Below are positions 1 through 8,278 of a stretch of 64,000 nucleotides of DNA, piece after piece. Made by a program: the position numbers and the translations under genes. How positions within the stretch are numbered: position 1 is the stretch's first letter; every line of letters begins with the position of its first letter. Source of the stretch: Chromobacterium alkanivorans (GTDB lineage Bacteria; Pseudomonadota; Gammaproteobacteria; Burkholderiales; Chromobacteriaceae); assembly GCF_016937655.1 (NCBI RefSeq), contig NZ_JAFHKL010000020.1, forward strand, positions 1 to 64,000, given 5' to 3'. The notes beneath the pieces were generated by a model that did not search any database, was not told where the DNA came from, and saw nothing but the letters and a program-made list of their open reading frames with translations.

Positions 1-1
1 C

Positions 2-142
2 GACCAGGTGATGGTGATGAACAAGGGCGAGGTGGTGGAGCAGGCGGACGCGGACCAGATCTACCGCGCGCCGCGGGAGAGCTATACCCGCAAGCTGTTG
101 GAGTCCATTCCGCAGGGCTGGGTGGGGATGGCGCCGGCCTAA
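2..142 (+). CDS. ABC transporter ATP-binding protein, C-terminal fragment
   Basis: Only the last 46 codons lie in the window. The peptide has the D-x-V-x-V-M-x-x-G-x-V-V-E run, then I-Y-R-A-P and the Y-T-R-K-L-L-E-S-I-P tail that closes the ATPase subunits of dipeptide/oligopeptide (Dpp/Opp-type) importers. In that family this stretch follows the H-loop and leads into the oligopeptide-specific C-terminal extension. The substrate cannot be read from the fragment. A strong hairpin terminator follows the stop by about 25 bases, so this is the last gene of its operon. Confidence 0.75.
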   Translation, partial: DQVMVMNKGEVVEQADADQIYRAPRESYTRKLLESIPQGWVGMAPA

Positions 143-165
143 ATCCGCGTTTGTCTCAGCTAAGA

Positions 166-192
166 ACCGCCGGTCTCCCGGCGGTTTTTTTT
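166..192 (+). terminator. Rho-independent terminator after the ABC ATPase gene
   Basis: Perfect 8-bp arms ACCGCCGG / CCGGCGGT around a TCTC loop, followed directly by eight T residues. It separates the ABC transporter operon from the ECF operon downstream. Confidence 0.9.
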
Positions 193-219
193 GCTCCGGC
201 GAAAAAATGCGGCGCGGCG

Positions 220-245
220 GGAATAAACCGCGCAGCTCATCCGTA
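220..245 (+). promoter_or_regulatory. Candidate ECF sigma-factor promoter
   Basis: GGAAT (220-224) is followed after exactly 17 bases by CGTA (242-245). GGAA(T/C)-N16/17-CGT is the usual two-part signature of promoters read by ECF sigma factors. It lies 118 bases before the first gene of an operon that itself encodes an ECF sigma factor and a membrane anti-sigma, so autoregulation is the natural inference. Confidence 0.55.
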
Positions 246-363
246 TACCCCGTACTGGACGCCGAATGGTCGGCGGTTTCGTCAGGATGGAATGCCGCGG
301 CGCGCGGGGCCTTGAGATTGGGGCCGGAAGCCGCCGCGTGTTCTACAACGGGAGGGATTTACG

Positions 364-723
364 ATGAAAACATGGATGGCGGTGGCGCTGATGGCGCTGA
401 GCGCGGGAGCGTTGGCCGGAGAAGCGGCGTCGCTGCGCGACGGCGCGCTGGTGGACGCGCAAGGCATGACGCTGTATGTCTTCGACAAGGACGCGGCCGG
501 CAGCGGCCGCAGCGTGTGCAATCAGGCTTGCGCGGCGTTGTGGCCGCCCTTGCTGGTAGCGGCGGGCGACAGCGCGCCGGCGGGTTTCAGCCAGATCCGC
601 CGCGACGACGGCCAGGCGCAATGGGCGTATCAAGGTAAACCCTTGTACCGCTTCGCCAAGGACGGCAAGCCGGGCGAGCGCGCTGGCGATGGCTTCAAGG
701 AGGTTTGGCATGTGGCGCGTTAA
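364..723 (+). CDS. Exported Yx(F/W/Y)xxD-repeat protein
   Basis: 119 aa with an N-terminal signal peptide (residues 1 to about 19, ending A-L-A-G). It carries the paired motifs L-Y-V-F-D-K-D and L-Y-R-F-A-K-D that define the small secreted Yx(FWY)xxD repeat family (COG4315). A C-N-Q-A-C-A-A-L-W-P-P segment with two cysteines lies between them, as is typical of the family. There is no lipobox cysteine, so it is probably soluble in the periplasm. GGAGGGA sits just before the ATG. It is the first gene of the ECF operon and overlaps the start of the beta-propeller gene. In other genomes this family accompanies ECF sigma/anti-sigma pairs, but its biochemical role is unknown. Confidence 0.85.
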   Translation: MKTWMAVALMALSAGALAGEAASLRDGALVDAQGMTLYVFDKDAAGSGRSVCNQACAALWPPLLVAAGDSAPAGFSQIRRDDGQAQWAYQGKPLYRFAKDGKPGERAGDGFKEVWHVAR

Positions 724-1696
724 CACGCGGGCCGCGCTGCTGCTGGCGGCGCTGTCGATGCCCTTGGCCTGGGCGCAGGACCCGGCGGCTTTCGATCCGC
801 AGATCCGCAACAACACGCTGGCGGTCAACCCGGCGGAAACGCTGGCGCTGGCCGGCAACAGTTCCCGCGGCACGCTGCTGGCTTACGATCTGCGCGCCGG
901 CAAGCTGCTGCGCGAACTGCCGGGCTTCGTCACGCCGCGCAATATCGTGTTTGCTCCGGACGGGGAGCGCTTCTACGTGTCGGACAGCAGCAAGGGCGTG
1001 GTGGAGCGCTGGCACGCGGGCAGCTGGACGTGGGAAGCCAGCCTGGCCATCGGGCCGGGGGCTTTCGGCACCGCGCTGAACCGGGACGGCAGCCGGCTCT
1101 ACGTCAATAATCAGGCCGCCGGCAGCCTGACCGTGGTCAATCTGCCGCAATGGAAGGTGGAAAAAGTGCTGACCGGTTTCGCTCAGCCGCGCCAGGGCAT
1201 CAAGGTGTCGCCGAACGGCGGCACCGTGTTCGTCACCAACTTCCTGGGCGACAAGATCACCCTGGTGGACGCGGCCAAGCTGGAGGCTCGCGCCGAGGTG
1301 GGCGGCTTCGACAAGCTGCGCGCCATCTCCGTCAGCGGCGACGGTAATAGCCTGTTCGCCGCCAATAGCGGCGCGGATACCTTGTCCTGGGTGGATGTGC
1401 CCAGCCGCACCGTGATCAAGACGGTGAAAGTGGGGCAGGAGCCTTACGGCGCGGCCTTGCGACCGGACGGGCGTTTCTTGTATTCCGGCAACCTCAAGGG
1501 CAACTCGCTGACCGTGGTGGCCTTGCCGGCGTTCAAGGCGGTGGGCGAAATCACCGGCTTCAGCGGGCCGCGCCAGGCCATCAGCTTCAGCCGCGACAGC
1601 GCCAAGGCCTGGGTATTGAACGAAGATCTGGGCATTGCGGAGGTGGATTTGGCGCGCAAGGCCATTGTCCGGGTACTGGCCCCGGTCGCTGGATGA
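710..1696 (+). CDS. Exported YVTN-type beta-propeller protein
   Basis: 328 aa from the ATG at 710, chosen because GGAGG lies 8 bases upstream and a signal peptide (M-W-R-V-N-T-R... to A-W-A-Q) then begins the protein. The longer frame from 689 would bury that signal. The mature part consists of repeated units such as V-S-P-N-G-G-T-V-F-V-T-N, S-G-D-G-N-S-L-F-A-A-N-S and R-P-D-G-R-F-L-Y-S-G-N, the hallmark of YncE/YVTN seven-bladed propellers. It overlaps the upstream gene by 14 bases and the sigma-factor gene by 4, so translation is probably coupled. The role is likely periplasmic binding or scaffolding; no catalytic motif is visible. Confidence 0.85.
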   Translation: MWRVNTRAALLLAALSMPLAWAQDPAAFDPQIRNNTLAVNPAETLALAGNSSRGTLLAYDLRAGKLLRELPGFVTPRNIVFAPDGERFYVSDSSKGVVERWHAGSWTWEASLAIGPGAFGTALNRDGSRLYVNNQAAGSLTVVNLPQWKVEKVLTGFAQPRQGIKVSPNGGTVFVTNFLGDKITLVDAAKLEARAEVGGFDKLRAISVSGDGNSLFAANSGADTLSWVDVPSRTVIKTVKVGQEPYGAALRPDGRFLYSGNLKGNSLTVVALPAFKAVGEITGFSGPRQAISFSRDSAKAWVLNEDLGIAEVDLARKAIVRVLAPVAG

Positions 1697-2211
1697 GCGA
1701 GGCCGCCCAACAGCGCTTCCACCGGCTGCTGGTGGACAGCATTCCGCGCCTGCGGCGTTATGCCCGCGCCCTGGTGTTCGATCAGGGCGCGGCGGACGAT
1801 CTGGTGCAGGACACGCTGGAGCAAGCCTGGCGCAAGTGGTGGCAATGGCGGGACGACCGCGACTTGCGCCCCTGGCTGTTCGGCATCATGCATCGGCAGC
1901 ACATCGACGACTTCCGCCGCTACGGCGCCAGGCGGCAGCCGCTGGCGGAGGACATGGACGAACTGACGGTGGACGCGCCGCAGGAGCGCGGCCTGGCGCT
2001 GCGCGAACTGGCGGCCAACCTGGCGCGGCTGCCGGATGAGCAACGCGCGGTGCTGTTGCTGCTGGCGCTGGAAGACATGAGTTATCAGCAGATCGCCGCG
2101 ACGCTGGAGATTCCGCTGGGCACGGTGATGTCGCGGCTAAGCCGCGGCCGCGAACGCTTGCGCGGCTTGATGGAGGCGGGCGCCGCGCCGGTCGCCGGGG
2201 GAGGAAGATGA
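1693..2211 (+). CDS. ECF-type RNA polymerase sigma factor
   Basis: 172 aa with the two-domain layout of ECF sigma factors. Region 2 (about residues 10-80) contains A-D-D-L-V-Q-D-T-L-E-Q-A-W for -10 recognition and core binding. Region 4 (about 110-160) contains L-P-D-E-Q-R-A-V-L-L-L and the helix-turn-helix S-Y-Q-Q-I-A-A-T-L-E-I-P-L-G-T-V-M-S-R-L-S-R-G-R. The start overlaps the preceding stop (ATGA), and its own stop overlaps the anti-sigma start the same way. The candidate ECF promoter at 220-245 suggests it drives its own operon. Confidence 0.95.
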   Translation: MSEAAQQRFHRLLVDSIPRLRRYARALVFDQGAADDLVQDTLEQAWRKWWQWRDDRDLRPWLFGIMHRQHIDDFRRYGARRQPLAEDMDELTVDAPQERGLALRELAANLARLPDEQRAVLLLLALEDMSYQQIAATLEIPLGTVMSRLSRGRERLRGLMEAGAAPVAGGGR

Positions 2212-3002
2212 TGGAAACGGTCACGGAACAGGAATTGCAGGCTTATCTGGACGACGCCTTGCCGCTGGAGCGGCGCGCGGCGGTGGAAGCCTATTTGGAA
2301 ACCAATCCGGAGGCGCGGGAACGGCTGCGGACTTACCGTCGCTTGCAGGAAGATATCGGCGCCTTGTTCGAGCCGGCCTTGCTGGAACCCGTCCCGCCGC
2401 GCCTGCTGGCCGCCGCGCTGCCGCCGCCGCAGCGAGGGTGGCGGGTGCAATGGTGGCAGGGCGCGGCCGCGTCCTTGTTGATGCTGGTCTTAGGCGGCGG
2501 CGGCGGCTGGTTGCTGCGCGACCAGTTGCAAGCGCCGGCTGCGCAGTGGGTCGCGGCGGCGGATAGCCAGGAGCCTTTGCCGCGCTTGGCGGCGATGGCG
2601 CATGTGGTGTACAGCCCGGACGTGAAGCGGCCGGTGGAGATCGACGCCGAGCATCAGGACCAGTTGGTGGCCTGGCTGTCCAAGCGCCTGCAAAGCCGGG
2701 TCAAGCCGCCGTTGCTGAGCGCGCAGGGCTATGAGCTGATTGGCGGCCGGCTGCTGCCGGGCGAACAAGGGCCGGTGGCACAATTCATGTACCACAACGC
2801 CGCCGGCCAGCGCATGACCTTGTACGTGGCCACCACCGCCGCGCCGCGTCGCGACGCCGGCTTCCGCTTCGCCAGCCAGGGGCCGGTGAATGTTTTCTAC
2901 TGGTGGGATGGCCGCTTCGCCTACGCCTTGTCCGCGGGGCTGGGCCAGGCGGAGCTGGGACGTCTGGCGGAGGCGGCGCAACGCCAGTTGCGGGCTTCCT
3001 GA
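2208..3002 (+). CDS. Membrane anti-sigma factor (zinc-finger-like, RsgI/ChrR type)
   Basis: 264 aa. The N-terminal cytoplasmic part (E-L-Q-A-Y-L-D-D-A-L-P, then R-R-A-A-V-E-A-Y-L) resembles the anti-sigma domain that grips ECF factors, but without the full H-x3-C-x2-C zinc signature. One transmembrane helix spans about residues 85-105 (A-A-A-S-L-L-M-L-V-L-G-G-G-G-G-W-L-L). The rest is periplasmic and contains V-Y-S-P-D-V-K-R-P-V-E-I, as found in anti-sigma factors paired with copper/redox-type ECF loci. An ATGA overlap with the sigma gene supports 1:1 co-translation. The signal sensed is not visible. Confidence 0.85.
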   Translation: MMETVTEQELQAYLDDALPLERRAAVEAYLETNPEARERLRTYRRLQEDIGALFEPALLEPVPPRLLAAALPPPQRGWRVQWWQGAAASLLMLVLGGGGGWLLRDQLQAPAAQWVAAADSQEPLPRLAAMAHVVYSPDVKRPVEIDAEHQDQLVAWLSKRLQSRVKPPLLSAQGYELIGGRLLPGEQGPVAQFMYHNAAGQRMTLYVATTAAPRRDAGFRFASQGPVNVFYWWDGRFAYALSAGLGQAELGRLAEAAQRQLRAS

Positions 3003-3009
3003 GGGGGCA

Positions 3010-3909
3010 TCAGAGCTGCGTGCCCAGCGCCAATAAAAATCGGGCCGCGCATTGGGTTCGCTCCGATAGTTGCCGGCTTTTTTCATACACCACCGTCAAG
3101 GGCGCGCCTTCTGTCTGGTAGTCCTTGAGCACGGGGACGAGCCGGCCTTCTTGCACCGCGTTTGCGAGCACATAGTAGGGCGCCTGGATGATGCCTTGCC
3201 CATCTTGCGCCATTGCGAGCAAGACCGCCGCATGGTCCGTAGCCAGCGGGCCTTCGGGACGATGCCGGAATTGTTGCCGGTCGCGGATAAAGGTCCAGTG
3301 CCTGAACTGGCCGCTATTGGCCATGATGTAAGGCAGGCAGGCGTGCTTAGCCAATTCCTCTGGATGAGCCGGCTCCCCGCGGCGTTGCAGATAGCTGGGC
3401 GCGGCGGCGGTTAAAAAACGATGAGGCGGAAGCGGGCGGGCAAGCAGCCGGGAGTCGGGAACCTCGCCTAGCAGCACCGCCAAGTCAAAGCGCTCCGCGG
3501 TCATGTCGACATGGCGATCCGTCAGTATCAGCTCCACCTCCAAGCCCGGGTAGGCCGTCAACCAATCATGCAACGCGGGCGCCACGACATATTGACCAAA
3601 GCTTACTGGCACGCTCAGGCGCAGCTTGCCTTGCAGCACAGGGGAGGGGCCGGCGAGGGTACTGCGCGCATCCTCTACCGTGGTCAAACTGTGGCGGCAA
3701 GCGTTGAAGAAAACTTCGCCATCACTGGTCAAGGCGATATGGCGGGGGGAGCGATGGAACAGACGGACGCCTAACTCGGCTTCCAGCCGGGCAATGGCCT
3801 TGCTGACGGCGGGCTGACTGATTCTCAGCATTCGCGCGGCGCGAGTGAAATTTCCCGCCTCGGCGGTGCGCACAAAGGTGGTGATGTCGCTAAAGGGGTC
3901 TGATTTCAT
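3010..3909 (-). CDS. LysR-family transcriptional regulator
   Basis: 299 aa. The N-terminal winged helix-turn-helix (about 8-66) has the family pattern F-V-R-T-A-E-A-G-N-F-T-R-A-A-R-M-L-R-I-S-Q-P-A-V-S-K / A-I-A-R-L-E-A-E-L-G-V-R-L-F-H-R. The remainder is the periplasmic-binding-protein-like co-inducer domain. It is transcribed away from the isochorismatase-Rid gene across a 100-bp AT-rich gap holding an inverted repeat, the usual layout for a LysR factor controlling its neighbour. No good Shine-Dalgarno precedes the ATG. The inducer is unknown. Confidence 0.93.
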   Translation of the reverse strand: MKSDPFSDITTFVRTAEAGNFTRAARMLRISQPAVSKAIARLEAELGVRLFHRSPRHIALTSDGEVFFNACRHSLTTVEDARSTLAGPSPVLQGKLRLSVPVSFGQYVVAPALHDWLTAYPGLEVELILTDRHVDMTAERFDLAVLLGEVPDSRLLARPLPPHRFLTAAAPSYLQRRGEPAHPEELAKHACLPYIMANSGQFRHWTFIRDRQQFRHRPEGPLATDHAAVLLAMAQDGQGIIQAPYYVLANAVQEGRLVPVLKDYQTEGAPLTVVYEKSRQLSERTQCAARFLLALGTQL

Positions 3910-3920
3910 GATGAATTTAG

Positions 3921-3937
3921 ATCATGATAACTATGAT
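3921..3937. promoter_or_regulatory. Inverted repeat in the lysR-fusion gene gap
   Basis: ATCAT-N7-ATGAT lies 12 bases upstream of the LysR start and about 75 bases upstream of the divergent gene. Position and symmetry fit a LysR operator that represses its own gene and acts on the neighbour, although the canonical T-N11-A spacing is not exact. Confidence 0.4.
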
Positions 3938-4012
3938 TTTTTACATCTTATTATAACTTTTCTGCCGGGATATAGTGGCGATCGTTGATGAACATATCGT
4001 GGGAGAAACGTG

Positions 4013-5230
4013 ATGCTACAGCCGATCAAACGTGTTTTTTCCGGCCTGGCCCTGCTGTCGTCGATTGTTGCCGGCGGCAGCATGGCGGGCGGAGTGGCGG
4101 AGGCTTCCGGGGAACAAATGAAGCGAGAAGGGCTGACGAAGCCGTTGCCGCCAAGCTCGGGGAAAGCCGCCTTATTGATGGTGGAGTTTGTCAACGAATG
4201 GCTGGCTCCCGATGGCAAGCTGCGGGGCTTGATGCAGGATCAGGAGCTTTTCAGCCAGTCTCAAATCGCCGCGCAACGGGCGTTGGCGGCAGCCCGGCAG
4301 GCGGGCATGCCGGTGATTCACGCAAGCTTGCAGTTATCCTCCGACTATCGCGAATTAGGGCGCGTCGCATTCGGCCTGCGTGGCGCGATTCCCAGGGCGG
4401 GAACCTGGCAGCGACAGCACCGGGGCTGGCAGTTCTACCCGCCTTTTGCTCCGCGGCCAAACGAGTTTGTCGTCAGCGGCCGGGCCGGGGCCAGCGCGTT
4501 CGCCGCGTCCGACCTGGACAATTATCTGCGAGGACAAGGCATCAGCCGCTTGTATCTGGCGGGGTACGCGACTCAGGTGTGCATTGAGTCAACCCTGCGA
4601 GCCGCCCATGACCTGGGCTACGAGCCGGTGGTGCTGGCCGAAGCCACCGCGGCGTTCAACGCCGCTCAGCAGCAGTACTTCCTGAATGACATTGTTCATC
4701 ATTTTGGCTGGGCCGTATCGACAGAGGACTTCATCGCGAACCATGCCGCCGCGTCTGAGAGCAAATCATCGTTGTTCGCCGTTGTTGATTCAGAGGGGCT
4801 GCCGGAGGCGATGCTGCGGTCCGTGCAAGTGCCGGGAGCGAAGATTCCGGGCGTCTCGAGCGCGGTAGGCGTTGAGAGCGGAAGGCTGTTGCTGCTGTCC
4901 GGCCAAGTTCCTGTCGCTGGCGACGGGACGATTGCGACAACGTTGAAAGAACAGCTGGAACAGGTGTTTCTCAATATGGACGCCACGTTGAGGCAGGGCG
5001 GAAGCGGCTGGAAGGATGTGGCCAGGATGACTATCTATGTCAAAGACTACCGCCCGGAATGGCTGGCGACGATACGTGAAGTGCGGGACCGCTGGTTGCA
5101 GAGTCATGAACCGGCCAGCGCCCTGATTGGGGTTCAGGCGCTGTTTCGGCCGGAGGTTCAAGTGGAAATCGACGCCATCGCGGTGCGGGGAGCGCCGCCT
5201 CCGCAAGCCGCGTCGCCGGGCAGCGTCTGA
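4013..5230 (+). CDS. Exported isochorismatase-like / Rid-family fusion protein
   Basis: 405 aa. The ATG at 4013 is preferred to the GTG at 4010 because GGGAG lies 7 bases before it. A signal peptide (about 1-30, ending near A-E-A) suggests export. Residues about 45-235 form a cysteine-hydrolase (isochorismatase) fold with the nucleophile motif G-Y-A-T-Q-V-C-I-E-S-T-L-R. The usual catalytic Asp is replaced by Glu in M-V-E-F-V-N-E-W, and the usual Lys region reads V-V-S-G-R. Residues about 265-395 are a Rid (YjgF/RidA) domain, with M-T-I-Y-V-K-D-Y and V-Q-V-E-I-D-A-I-A, but the substrate-binding Arg of RidA is absent (A-S-A-L-I-G-V). An amidase or imine hydrolase role is plausible but unproven. 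Confidence 0.8.
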   Translation: MLQPIKRVFSGLALLSSIVAGGSMAGGVAEASGEQMKREGLTKPLPPSSGKAALLMVEFVNEWLAPDGKLRGLMQDQELFSQSQIAAQRALAAARQAGMPVIHASLQLSSDYRELGRVAFGLRGAIPRAGTWQRQHRGWQFYPPFAPRPNEFVVSGRAGASAFAASDLDNYLRGQGISRLYLAGYATQVCIESTLRAAHDLGYEPVVLAEATAAFNAAQQQYFLNDIVHHFGWAVSTEDFIANHAAASESKSSLFAVVDSEGLPEAMLRSVQVPGAKIPGVSSAVGVESGRLLLLSGQVPVAGDGTIATTLKEQLEQVFLNMDATLRQGGSGWKDVARMTIYVKDYRPEWLATIREVRDRWLQSHEPASALIGVQALFRPEVQVEIDAIAVRGAPPPQAASPGSV

Positions 5231-5319
5231 GCGGCCGCGCCGCGCTGGCGCCATGAACCGCGTAAAAAAACGCCGACGGTTTGCCCCGGCGGCGTTGTCT
5301 TTGGACGGCTGGCCTAAGC

Positions 5320-6720
5320 TCAGGCCGCGTCGTCCACCCAGCGGATGGCCTGGGTCGGCACCGCCTTGTTTTCCGTCACGATCTGCAGGGCCAGTCCGCC
5401 GCAGGAGGTTTCACGGTACTTGGCGTCCATGTCCTTGCCGGTTTCGTACATGGCGGCGATCACCTTGTCCAGCGAGACCTTGGGGCTGCTGACGCGGTGC
5501 ATGGCCATGCGCGCGGCGTTGATGGCCTTGACCGCGGCGATGGCGTTGCGCTCGATGCAGGGAATTTGCACCTGGCCGCCCACCGGGTCGCAAGTCAGGC
5601 CCAGGTTGTGCTCCATGGCGATTTCCGCCGCCATGCACACCTGGGACGGGCTGCCGCCCATCAGCTCGGTCAGGCCGGCCGCGGCCATGGAACAAGCCAC
5701 GCCCACCTCGCCCTGACAGCCCACTTCCGCGCCGGAGATAGACGCGTTGAGCTTGAACAGGCAGCCGATGGCGCCGGAAGACAGGAAGAAGCGCAGGCAG
5801 CTGTCCTCGTCCAGCGGCTGGATGAAGTGGTTGTAGTAGGCCAGCACCGCCGGCACGATGCCGCAGGCGCCGTTGGTGGGCGCGGTGACCACGCGGCCGC
5901 CGGCCGCGTTTTCTTCCGACATCGCCATCGCGTACATATTGACCCAGTCCATCACGCTCATCGGGTCTTTGGCCACTTGCAGCGAGCTGGTCAGCATCCG
6001 GTGCAGCGCAGGCGCGCGGCGCGGAATCCGCATCGGGCCGGGCAGATTGCCCTCGGTGCGCATGCCGCGGTCTATGCTGGTCTTCATCACATCCCACACC
6101 TTGGCGAAGTGGGTCTGGACATCCTTGACCTCATGGAAGGCCTTTTCGTTTTCCATCACCAGCGCGGAGATGGACAGGCCGGTTTCCTCGCACATATCCA
6201 TCATCTGCTGCGCGCTGAGGAAGTGATAAGGCACCGGGGTGTCGCTGCAGGAGCTCTGATTGAAATGCTCCTCGTCCACGATGAAGCCGCCGCCGATCGA
6301 ATAGTAAGTCTTGGTCAGCACGCACTCGTCGCCAACAAAGGCGTGGATCTGCATGCCGTTTTCGTGCATAGGCAGATTGGCGGTGTGGAAATCCATGTCG
6401 AAGCCCACGCGCTGATGGGTGCGGCCCAGCGTCAGCTGGCGGGTTTTTTCCACATCGGCGATCAGGGCCGGAGTTTGTTCCGGGTCCACGGTGTCAGGCA
6501 GATTGCCGGCCAGGCCCAGGATGATGGCGTGGTCGGTGCAATGGCCCTTGCCGGTCAGGGCCAGCGAGCCGTAGCAATCGACGTGAACATGGGTGACTTG
6601 GTTGAAGCGGCCGGTTTCCTTGAGCGAGCCCAGGAACTGGTGGCCGGCCTTCATCGGACCGACGGTGTGAGAGCTGGAGGGACCGACGCCGATTTTGTAG
6701 ATATCAGTCATGCTGAACAT
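5320..6720 (-). CDS. sdaA: L-serine ammonia-lyase, iron-sulfur type
   Basis: 466 aa, close to the E. coli enzyme (454 aa). Converts L-serine to pyruvate and ammonia in the cytoplasm using a [4Fe-4S] cluster. The N-terminal beta domain has the family signature G-V-G-P-S-S-S-H-T-V-G-P-M-K-A. The C-terminal alpha domain has N-G-A-C-G-I-V-P-A-V, G-C-Q-G-E-V-G-V-A-C-S-M-A-A-A-G and C-D-P-V-G-G-x-V-Q-I-P-C, which supply the cluster cysteines. AGAGGT lies 8 bases before the ATG at 6720. The serine transporter gene is directly upstream on the same strand (71-bp gap), so the pair is an uptake-and-degradation operon feeding pyruvate to the PFL route encoded nearby. Confidence 0.95.
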   Translation of the reverse strand: MFSMTDIYKIGVGPSSSHTVGPMKAGHQFLGSLKETGRFNQVTHVHVDCYGSLALTGKGHCTDHAIILGLAGNLPDTVDPEQTPALIADVEKTRQLTLGRTHQRVGFDMDFHTANLPMHENGMQIHAFVGDECVLTKTYYSIGGGFIVDEEHFNQSSCSDTPVPYHFLSAQQMMDMCEETGLSISALVMENEKAFHEVKDVQTHFAKVWDVMKTSIDRGMRTEGNLPGPMRIPRRAPALHRMLTSSLQVAKDPMSVMDWVNMYAMAMSEENAAGGRVVTAPTNGACGIVPAVLAYYNHFIQPLDEDSCLRFFLSSGAIGCLFKLNASISGAEVGCQGEVGVACSMAAAGLTELMGGSPSQVCMAAEIAMEHNLGLTCDPVGGQVQIPCIERNAIAAVKAINAARMAMHRVSSPKVSLDKVIAAMYETGKDMDAKYRETSCGGLALQIVTENKAVPTQAIRWVDDAA

Positions 6721-6791
6721 GATTGGTTACCTCTTGGTGATGCTGAGGAACCCGGCCGGCCGTGACCGGCCGGGCTGTCAGAGGAGTGCGA

Positions 6792-8078
6792 TCAGGCGAA
6801 CAGATCGTAGAAGATGGCGGAGATGGCGATCAGGCCGATCAGAACCACAAAGATGTTGCTGGCGGCGCCGGAGTATTTCTTCATGGCCGGCACTTTGGCG
6901 ATGGCGTACATCGGCATCAGGAACAGCAGCATCGCGATGACCGGGCCGCCCAGGGTTTCGATCATGCCCAGGATGCTGGGGTTGAAAGTGGCCACGGCCC
7001 AAGTGGTGATGATCATGAACACGGCGGTGAAGCGGTCCAGCTTGGCGGTCTCGATGGACTTGCCGTTCTGGCGCAGCTGCTTGATCACCAGGCCGTTGAA
7101 GCCTTCTTTGGCGCCCAGGTAGTGACCCAGGAAGGACTTGCTGATGGCGACGATGGCGATCAGCGGAGCCACCCATTCAATCACCGGGTTGCGGAAGTGG
7201 TTGGCCAGGTAGGACAGGATGGAAATGTTCTGCGCTTTGGCTGCGGCCAGGTCCGCCGGGGACAGGCTGAATACACAGCTGAACACGAAGAACATCACCG
7301 ACAGCACCATCATGACGTGAGCGCGGATCAGCACGCGGCCGGCGGTCGGCTCGGCGGCGTCGCCATGCAGCTTCTGCTGGTCAACCGAGAAGGACGAGAT
7401 GATGGGCGAGTGGTTGAAGGAGAACACCATTACCGGGATGGCCAGCCACAGCGTTTTGTAGAACGCGCCGTGGGACAGGGCGTCGCCCAGGCTGCCGGCT
7501 TGCTGGATGGCCGCGCCGTTCCATTCCGGAATCAGGTACAGGGCCAGCAGCATCAGGCAGGCGACAAACGGGTACACCAGCACGCTCATGGCCTTGACGA
7601 TCATCTTCTCGCCCAGGCGCACGATGGCCATCAGACCCAGAATCAGGATCAGCGACAGGATGGCGCGCGGCGGAGCGGACACGCCCAGCTGGTTGACCAT
7701 GAAGGACTGCACGGTGTTGGTGATGGCCACGCTGTACACCAACAGAATGGGGTAGATGGCGAAGAAGTACAGCAGGGTGATCAGCTTGCCGGCGCCCACG
7801 CCGAAGTGCTCTTCCACCACTTCAGTGATGTCCGCGCCCGGCTTGGAGCTGGACAGTACGAAACGGGTCAGGCCGCGGTGAGCGAAGAAGGTCAGCGGCA
7901 GGGCCAGCAGCGCCATGACGATCAGCGGCCACAGGCCGCCGATGCCGGCGTTGATGGGCAGGAACAGGGTGCCGGCGCCAATGGCGGTGCCGTACAGGCC
8001 CAGCATCCAGACGGTATCTTGCTTGCTCCAAGAGGAAGCGCCTGATTTGGGCAGGGGGGTGGAAACGGCTTGAGACAT
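6792..8078 (-). CDS. sdaC: Serine transporter, HAAAP family
   Basis: 428 aa from the ATG at 8078. The longest frame begins at a TTG (8102), but the M-S-Q-A-V start has AAGG upstream and matches the N-terminus of SdaC-type carriers: K-Q-D-T-V-W-M-L-G-L-Y-G-T-A-I-G-A-G-T-L, which is nearly the E. coli sequence. About eleven hydrophobic segments follow, with V-F-S-F-N-H-S-P-I-I-S-S-F in the conserved middle region. It is an inner-membrane proton-coupled serine importer. It lies upstream of sdaA in the same operon. A perfect FNR box lies 187 bases before the start. Confidence 0.93.
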   Translation of the reverse strand: MSQAVSTPLPKSGASSWSKQDTVWMLGLYGTAIGAGTLFLPINAGIGGLWPLIVMALLALPLTFFAHRGLTRFVLSSSKPGADITEVVEEHFGVGAGKLITLLYFFAIYPILLVYSVAITNTVQSFMVNQLGVSAPPRAILSLILILGLMAIVRLGEKMIVKAMSVLVYPFVACLMLLALYLIPEWNGAAIQQAGSLGDALSHGAFYKTLWLAIPVMVFSFNHSPIISSFSVDQQKLHGDAAEPTAGRVLIRAHVMMVLSVMFFVFSCVFSLSPADLAAAKAQNISILSYLANHFRNPVIEWVAPLIAIVAISKSFLGHYLGAKEGFNGLVIKQLRQNGKSIETAKLDRFTAVFMIITTWAVATFNPSILGMIETLGGPVIAMLLFLMPMYAIAKVPAMKKYSGAASNIFVVLIGLIAISAIFYDLFA

Positions 8079-8264
8079 GATATTGGCCTTCATAAAAGAC
8101 AAATGGGGTAATCGTTTTGACGCGTCGCTTGGCGGCGCGCCGTTTTCATCTCTTGCTAGACTTTTGGTCAGTAGCTGGAACCGCTGATTAGTGATTGCCG
8201 GCTTTCATTGATGTGCATGGTATAGGCAGTTGTACTGCGGTGGTTACACATTTCAGAACATCAG

Positions 8265-8278
8265 TTGATTCTAATCAA
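8265..8278. promoter_or_regulatory. FNR box upstream of sdaC
   Basis: TTGAT-TCTA-ATCAA, an exact match to the FNR consensus TTGAT-N4-ATCAA. It sits inside a longer perfect dyad, AGTTGATT-CT-AATCAACT. It is nearest to sdaC (minus strand), but no convincing -10 lies 41.5 bases from its centre in either direction, so which gene it serves is unclear. Confidence 0.75.
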
